A stretch of 50,432 bases of DNA from an uncultured Muribaculaceae bacterium (lineage in GTDB: Bacteria; Bacteroidota; Bacteroidia; Bacteroidales; Muribaculaceae), in assembly GCA_947179295.1 (NCBI GenBank), contig CAMXAZ010000012.1:1-50432 (forward strand). Reading direction: 5' to 3'. The number at the start of each line of letters is the position of its first letter. Within the stretch, counting starts at the first letter, position 1. A program made the translations under genes and the position numbers. This document shows positions 48,176-50,432 of this stretch, piece by piece. The notes beneath the pieces were generated by a model, which worked only from the letters and a program-made list of their open reading frames with translations, made no database searches and had not been told where the DNA came from.

Positions 48176-48772
48176 TTATTCACCGTTATAAAAACAATCG
48201 GAATTCCATCGGGCCACATTGTTCAGTATGTAATCGGCTATATTATTACCGTCCGTTGTCCCTCTTATTATGTGGTCATGATATCGGCTTTGCCAGTTGA
48301 ATTCGATGTTGTTACGTCGGGCAAATCTTGTAACTGATTGTTTGTAACCGCCAACTATCACTCCAAGCGCCGTTCTGATTGTAGGGATGCTCCCCGGAGC
48401 ATCCGCCGGTTCGGTGATGCGGATTATTGCATGAATATGATTTGGCATGACGACAAATAGCAGCGTTTCGGCGTATGGATAGTGCGTATGCAAAGTTTCC
48501 AAAGCATCGTGCGCATATTTCCCTATCTCAGAAAATTTCATTTTTCCGTCATGAATTTTACCGAAATAGTGGTATTTGTCTTTTGTGCAGATCGTTATGA
48601 AATAGTCGCCACCGGAATAGTCATGAAATTCTGCACGAATGTTTTTCCGTTGAGGCAGTTGGGTTTGTAGAGGCGCGGTATCGGGGGTAGTGTGGAGTGA
48701 ATCGCGGACGGGATTGTTGGCGGGGGCGGATGCTCCGGGGAGCATCCCTACGATTTGAGTATTGTGTTTCAT
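48176..48772 (-). CDS. REP-associated tyrosine transposase (RAYT, Y1/IS200-like)
   Basis: A 198-residue protein. It has GGDYFITICTKDKYHYFG, the HUH signature MPNHIHAII at about 110-118, and the late Y/QSRYHDHIIR and IADYILNNVARW pattern of Y1 transposases, whose Tyr acts on single-stranded DNA. No IS ends or accessory genes are seen, as for RAYT genes, which move REP palindromes rather than themselves. Two REP-like palindromes are embedded in the coding sequence (encoding GMLPGASAP and ADAPGSIPT), one more lies downstream. The N-terminus before residue 40 is low-complexity and may be extra sequence from such an insertion. Confidence 0.85.
   Translation of the reverse strand: MKHNTQIVGMLPGASAPANNPVRDSLHTTPDTAPLQTQLPQRKNIRAEFHDYSGGDYFITICTKDKYHYFGKIHDGKMKFSEIGKYAHDALETLHTHYPYAETLLFVVMPNHIHAIIRITEPADAPGSIPTIRTALGVIVGGYKQSVTRFARRNNIEFNWQSRYHDHIIRGTTDGNNIADYILNNVARWNSDCFYNGE
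48385..48404. repeat. REP-like palindrome, copy 2 (inside transposase gene)
   Basis: GGATGCTCCCCGGAGCATCC lies in the coding sequence of the transposase. With flanking GTAG and GCC it is the exact inverted copy of the 27 bases around copy 3. Confidence 0.8.
48728..48747. repeat. REP-like palindrome, copy 3 (transposase N-terminus)
   Basis: GGATGCTCCGGGGAGCATCC lies near the start of the transposase gene, in opposite orientation to copy 2; together they form a long-distance inverted pair. Confidence 0.8.
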
Positions 48773-48952
48773 TGGTGTCAGGCGTTTAGCTGTTTTAGCT
48801 GTTGGGTCTTAGGGCAAAAATACAATAAACATTTCGCATAAACATAAGTTGGGGTGGTTTTATTGCTTATCCCGGTTGTCTGTGTTGGAGGCGGGCAACA
48901 AAAGATATCTGTTTGGTGTTGTATGGAGTAAAAGAGACTGAAATTTGAGCTG

Positions 48953-49294
48953 ATGACACGGTCCATAGCTATCATATCATGCTTGTTTGCTGTCCTGTTT
49001 CTTTCCTTAGGATCGGAAGAGGGCGGTGATATTCCTGATTTTGGGTGCGTGGTGGATTCCGATGTGGAGTGCGTGGTGTCTCAGCCGTCATTCTCGAAAT
49101 TCAAAGGATTTGTAAATTCCAGTGTCCGTCGTCCCAATCTTTCCGGGCAGCAGCATTCGGCTGCGGCATATTGGAAATCGGTAGCTGCTGTTCCTGGTTG
49201 TCGGTATTTGCCGGTACGGCTTATGGTCTCTGTGCTGTCCGTCCGCATGCAGTTGCTTCCTGTAAGAATTCTCTATTGTGTATTCCGTGAGTGA
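48953..49294 (+). CDS. Small putative secreted protein
   Basis: A 113-residue frame with an N-terminal signal peptide-like stretch (RSIAIISCLFAVLFLSLGS). The rest has no recognised domain and is cysteine-containing. No clear promoter, and the C-terminal half looks little constrained. It may be a real small secreted protein or a decayed gene. Confidence 0.4.
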   Translation: MTRSIAIISCLFAVLFLSLGSEEGGDIPDFGCVVDSDVECVVSQPSFSKFKGFVNSSVRRPNLSGQQHSAAAYWKSVAAVPGCRYLPVRLMVSVLSVRMQLLPVRILYCVFRE

Positions 49295-49368
49295 TCCGTA
49301 TAGGATGAGGTTTCGCTTTTGCGGAGCGTTTTCTGCTTATACGTTTAATTTTTCAGAAATAATTACTC

Positions 49369-50361
49369 ATGACACTTATACTTTTATATTTATTCGGTGC
49401 GCTTGCCGTTTCTTTTCTGTGTTCCGTCCTGGAAGCTGTGTTGCTTTCCACTCCCGTTTCATTCCTTTCGATGAAAGAAAGCCAGGGGGCTAAGAATGCT
49501 CCTCTGATGATGGCCTATAAAACCAATGTCGATCGTCCGGTTGCGGCGATTCTGACTCTCAACACCGTGGCCCATACAATCGGTGCGGCGGGTGTCGGCT
49601 CTGAATCGGTAAAGGTGTTCGGCGAGGCTTACTTCGGTATAATATCGGCAATTCTGACTTTGCTTATCCTTGTGCTGTCGGAAATTATCCCCAAGACGAT
49701 AGGGGCTTCTTACTGGCGTCAGCTTGCTATGCCTTCGGCCAGGGTCATACAGGTGATGATTGTGATTACCTATCCGCTTGTGTGGCTTTCGGAACTGCTC
49801 ACGCGTTGTTTTTCTCCAAAGATACAGCCTTTGACTGTAAGCCGTGAGGAGGTTGCGGCTATGGTCAATGTGGGCGTTGACGAGGGCGTTATAGATGTGG
49901 CCGAAAATCAGGTGATTCAGAATTTTCTGAAGCTTTCAGGAAAGTGTGCGGCTGAGATAATGACTCTTTCCGAGTCGGTGGCTTGTGTGCCGGAGTCAAT
50001 GAGCATGAAAGAGTTTTATGACGATAAGTCGCTGGCGGCTTTTTCGCGTATTCTGGTCTATGACAGCCGGCGTGAAATGGTAGTGGGCTATGTGTGCAGG
50101 ATGACTGTGCTTGAAATGCTTTCTCAGGATAAGTTCTCGATGCGGGTCGGCGAGATCATGAGGCCGATTCCTGTTTTTGCTGAGGCTGACAGGGTTTTGG
50201 ATATCTGGCAGAAGATGCTTGAGGATAAGGAGCATATTTCTGTTATCGCCGACGGTCAGGGGCGCATGCTTGGTGTTGTGACAATGGAAGATATCATAGA
50301 GGCGATGCTTGGTGTCGAAATTGCTGACGAGCGTGATCTTGATGTTGCCGCGGGGTTCTGA
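49369..50361 (+). CDS. CNNM/CorC-type (DUF21 plus CBS) membrane protein
   Basis: A 330-residue protein. Residues 1-170 are the CNNM transmembrane domain with three or four helices, including ILVLSEIIPKTIGASYW. Residues 190-320 contain a CBS pair (IMTLSESVACVPESM; EIMRPIPVFAEADRVLD ... GVVTMEDIIEAMLG). The C-terminal CorC_HlyC domain of longer members is absent. Likely role: magnesium/divalent-cation export or homeostasis. A terminator follows. Confidence 0.88.
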   Translation: MTLILLYLFGALAVSFLCSVLEAVLLSTPVSFLSMKESQGAKNAPLMMAYKTNVDRPVAAILTLNTVAHTIGAAGVGSESVKVFGEAYFGIISAILTLLILVLSEIIPKTIGASYWRQLAMPSARVIQVMIVITYPLVWLSELLTRCFSPKIQPLTVSREEVAAMVNVGVDEGVIDVAENQVIQNFLKLSGKCAAEIMTLSESVACVPESMSMKEFYDDKSLAAFSRILVYDSRREMVVGYVCRMTVLEMLSQDKFSMRVGEIMRPIPVFAEADRVLDIWQKMLEDKEHISVIADGQGRMLGVVTMEDIIEAMLGVEIADERDLDVAAGF

Positions 50362-50378
50362 GATTCGGCTCAATAAAA

Positions 50379-50424
50379 AGAGGCTGTGTCGTAATTAAGT
50401 TTTACGGCGCAGCCTCTCTTTTTT
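50379..50424 (+). terminator. Rho-independent terminator
   Basis: AGAGGCTGTGTCGTAA (50379-50394) pairs with TTACGGCGCAGCCTCT (50402-50417) with one mismatch or wobble, followed by CTTTTTT. Confidence 0.85.
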
Positions 50425-50432
50425 GAGTGTTG

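Noticed and set aside
1-50432. CRISPR array
   Set aside because: No regularly spaced repeat-spacer series and no cas genes were seen; the repeats found are dispersed leaders, fibre 3' ends and REP-like palindromes.

Overview
The window is a Bacteroidales chromosome segment carrying most of a tailed prophage. The host assignment rests on the purH-mreB-mreC-mreD-mrdA-rodA cluster, a TonB-plug-like outer-membrane barrel, promoters of the Bacteroidetes TTTG-N19/20-TAnnTTTG type, and the near absence of Shine-Dalgarno sequences. A gut family such as Muribaculaceae is possible but is only an inference.

Positions 1 to about 35,228 are prophage; its left end is outside the window. From left to right: two conserved phage hypotheticals; an HsdS-like specificity protein joined to a small adenine methyltransferase; ClpP-type head protease with scaffold tail, major capsid protein and a likely tail tube protein; an unusual block with a ComF-like phosphoribosyltransferase and a PLD-like protein; terminase subunits; a lysis cassette (small membrane proteins, amidase endolysin, one-gene spanin); a regulatory/accessory zone with an RHH repressor, a retropepsin-like protease and a decayed antirepressor; portal and connector genes; neck genes; an array of three tail-fibre-like paralogues plus a broken fourth; a roughly 600-base gene-free stretch that looks like a large structured RNA; tape measure and a tail-tip protein; and a tyrosine integrase next to tRNA-Pro(GGG), the probable attachment gene.

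Two signals are not explained by ordinary annotation. First, four copies (A 13.0 kb, B 14.2 kb, C 19.4 kb, D 26.75 kb) of a promoter plus about 215-nt leader precede small accessory genes. In each, a central segment can pair either with an upstream segment or with the bases at the start codon of the downstream gene. A second long pairing competes with a terminator-like hairpin. Sequences differ between copies but pairing is kept by compensatory changes, which points to a family of RNA switches or self-regulating sRNAs. Second, bases 25,930-26,560 hold nested perfect long-range complementarities (12 bp across about 315 nt, 11 bp across about 90 nt) between two terminator-like hairpins, resembling the large phage RNAs (GOLLD, ROOL) in general character.

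The late operons appear to be driven by a phage-specific promoter, GTCTTTT-N20/21-TAnnTTTG, found five times at the head of transcription units (protease, lysis, 14,971 gene, neck genes, tape measure), usually fused to the terminator of the previous unit.

From 35,229 on is host chromosome: tRNA-Pro, an AI-2E/PerM-family permease, an MFS transporter, an outer-membrane barrel, the rod-shape operon with purH at its head, a REP-associated Y1 transposase with REP-like palindromes inside its own coding sequence, a small putative secreted protein, and a CNNM/CorC-type membrane protein.
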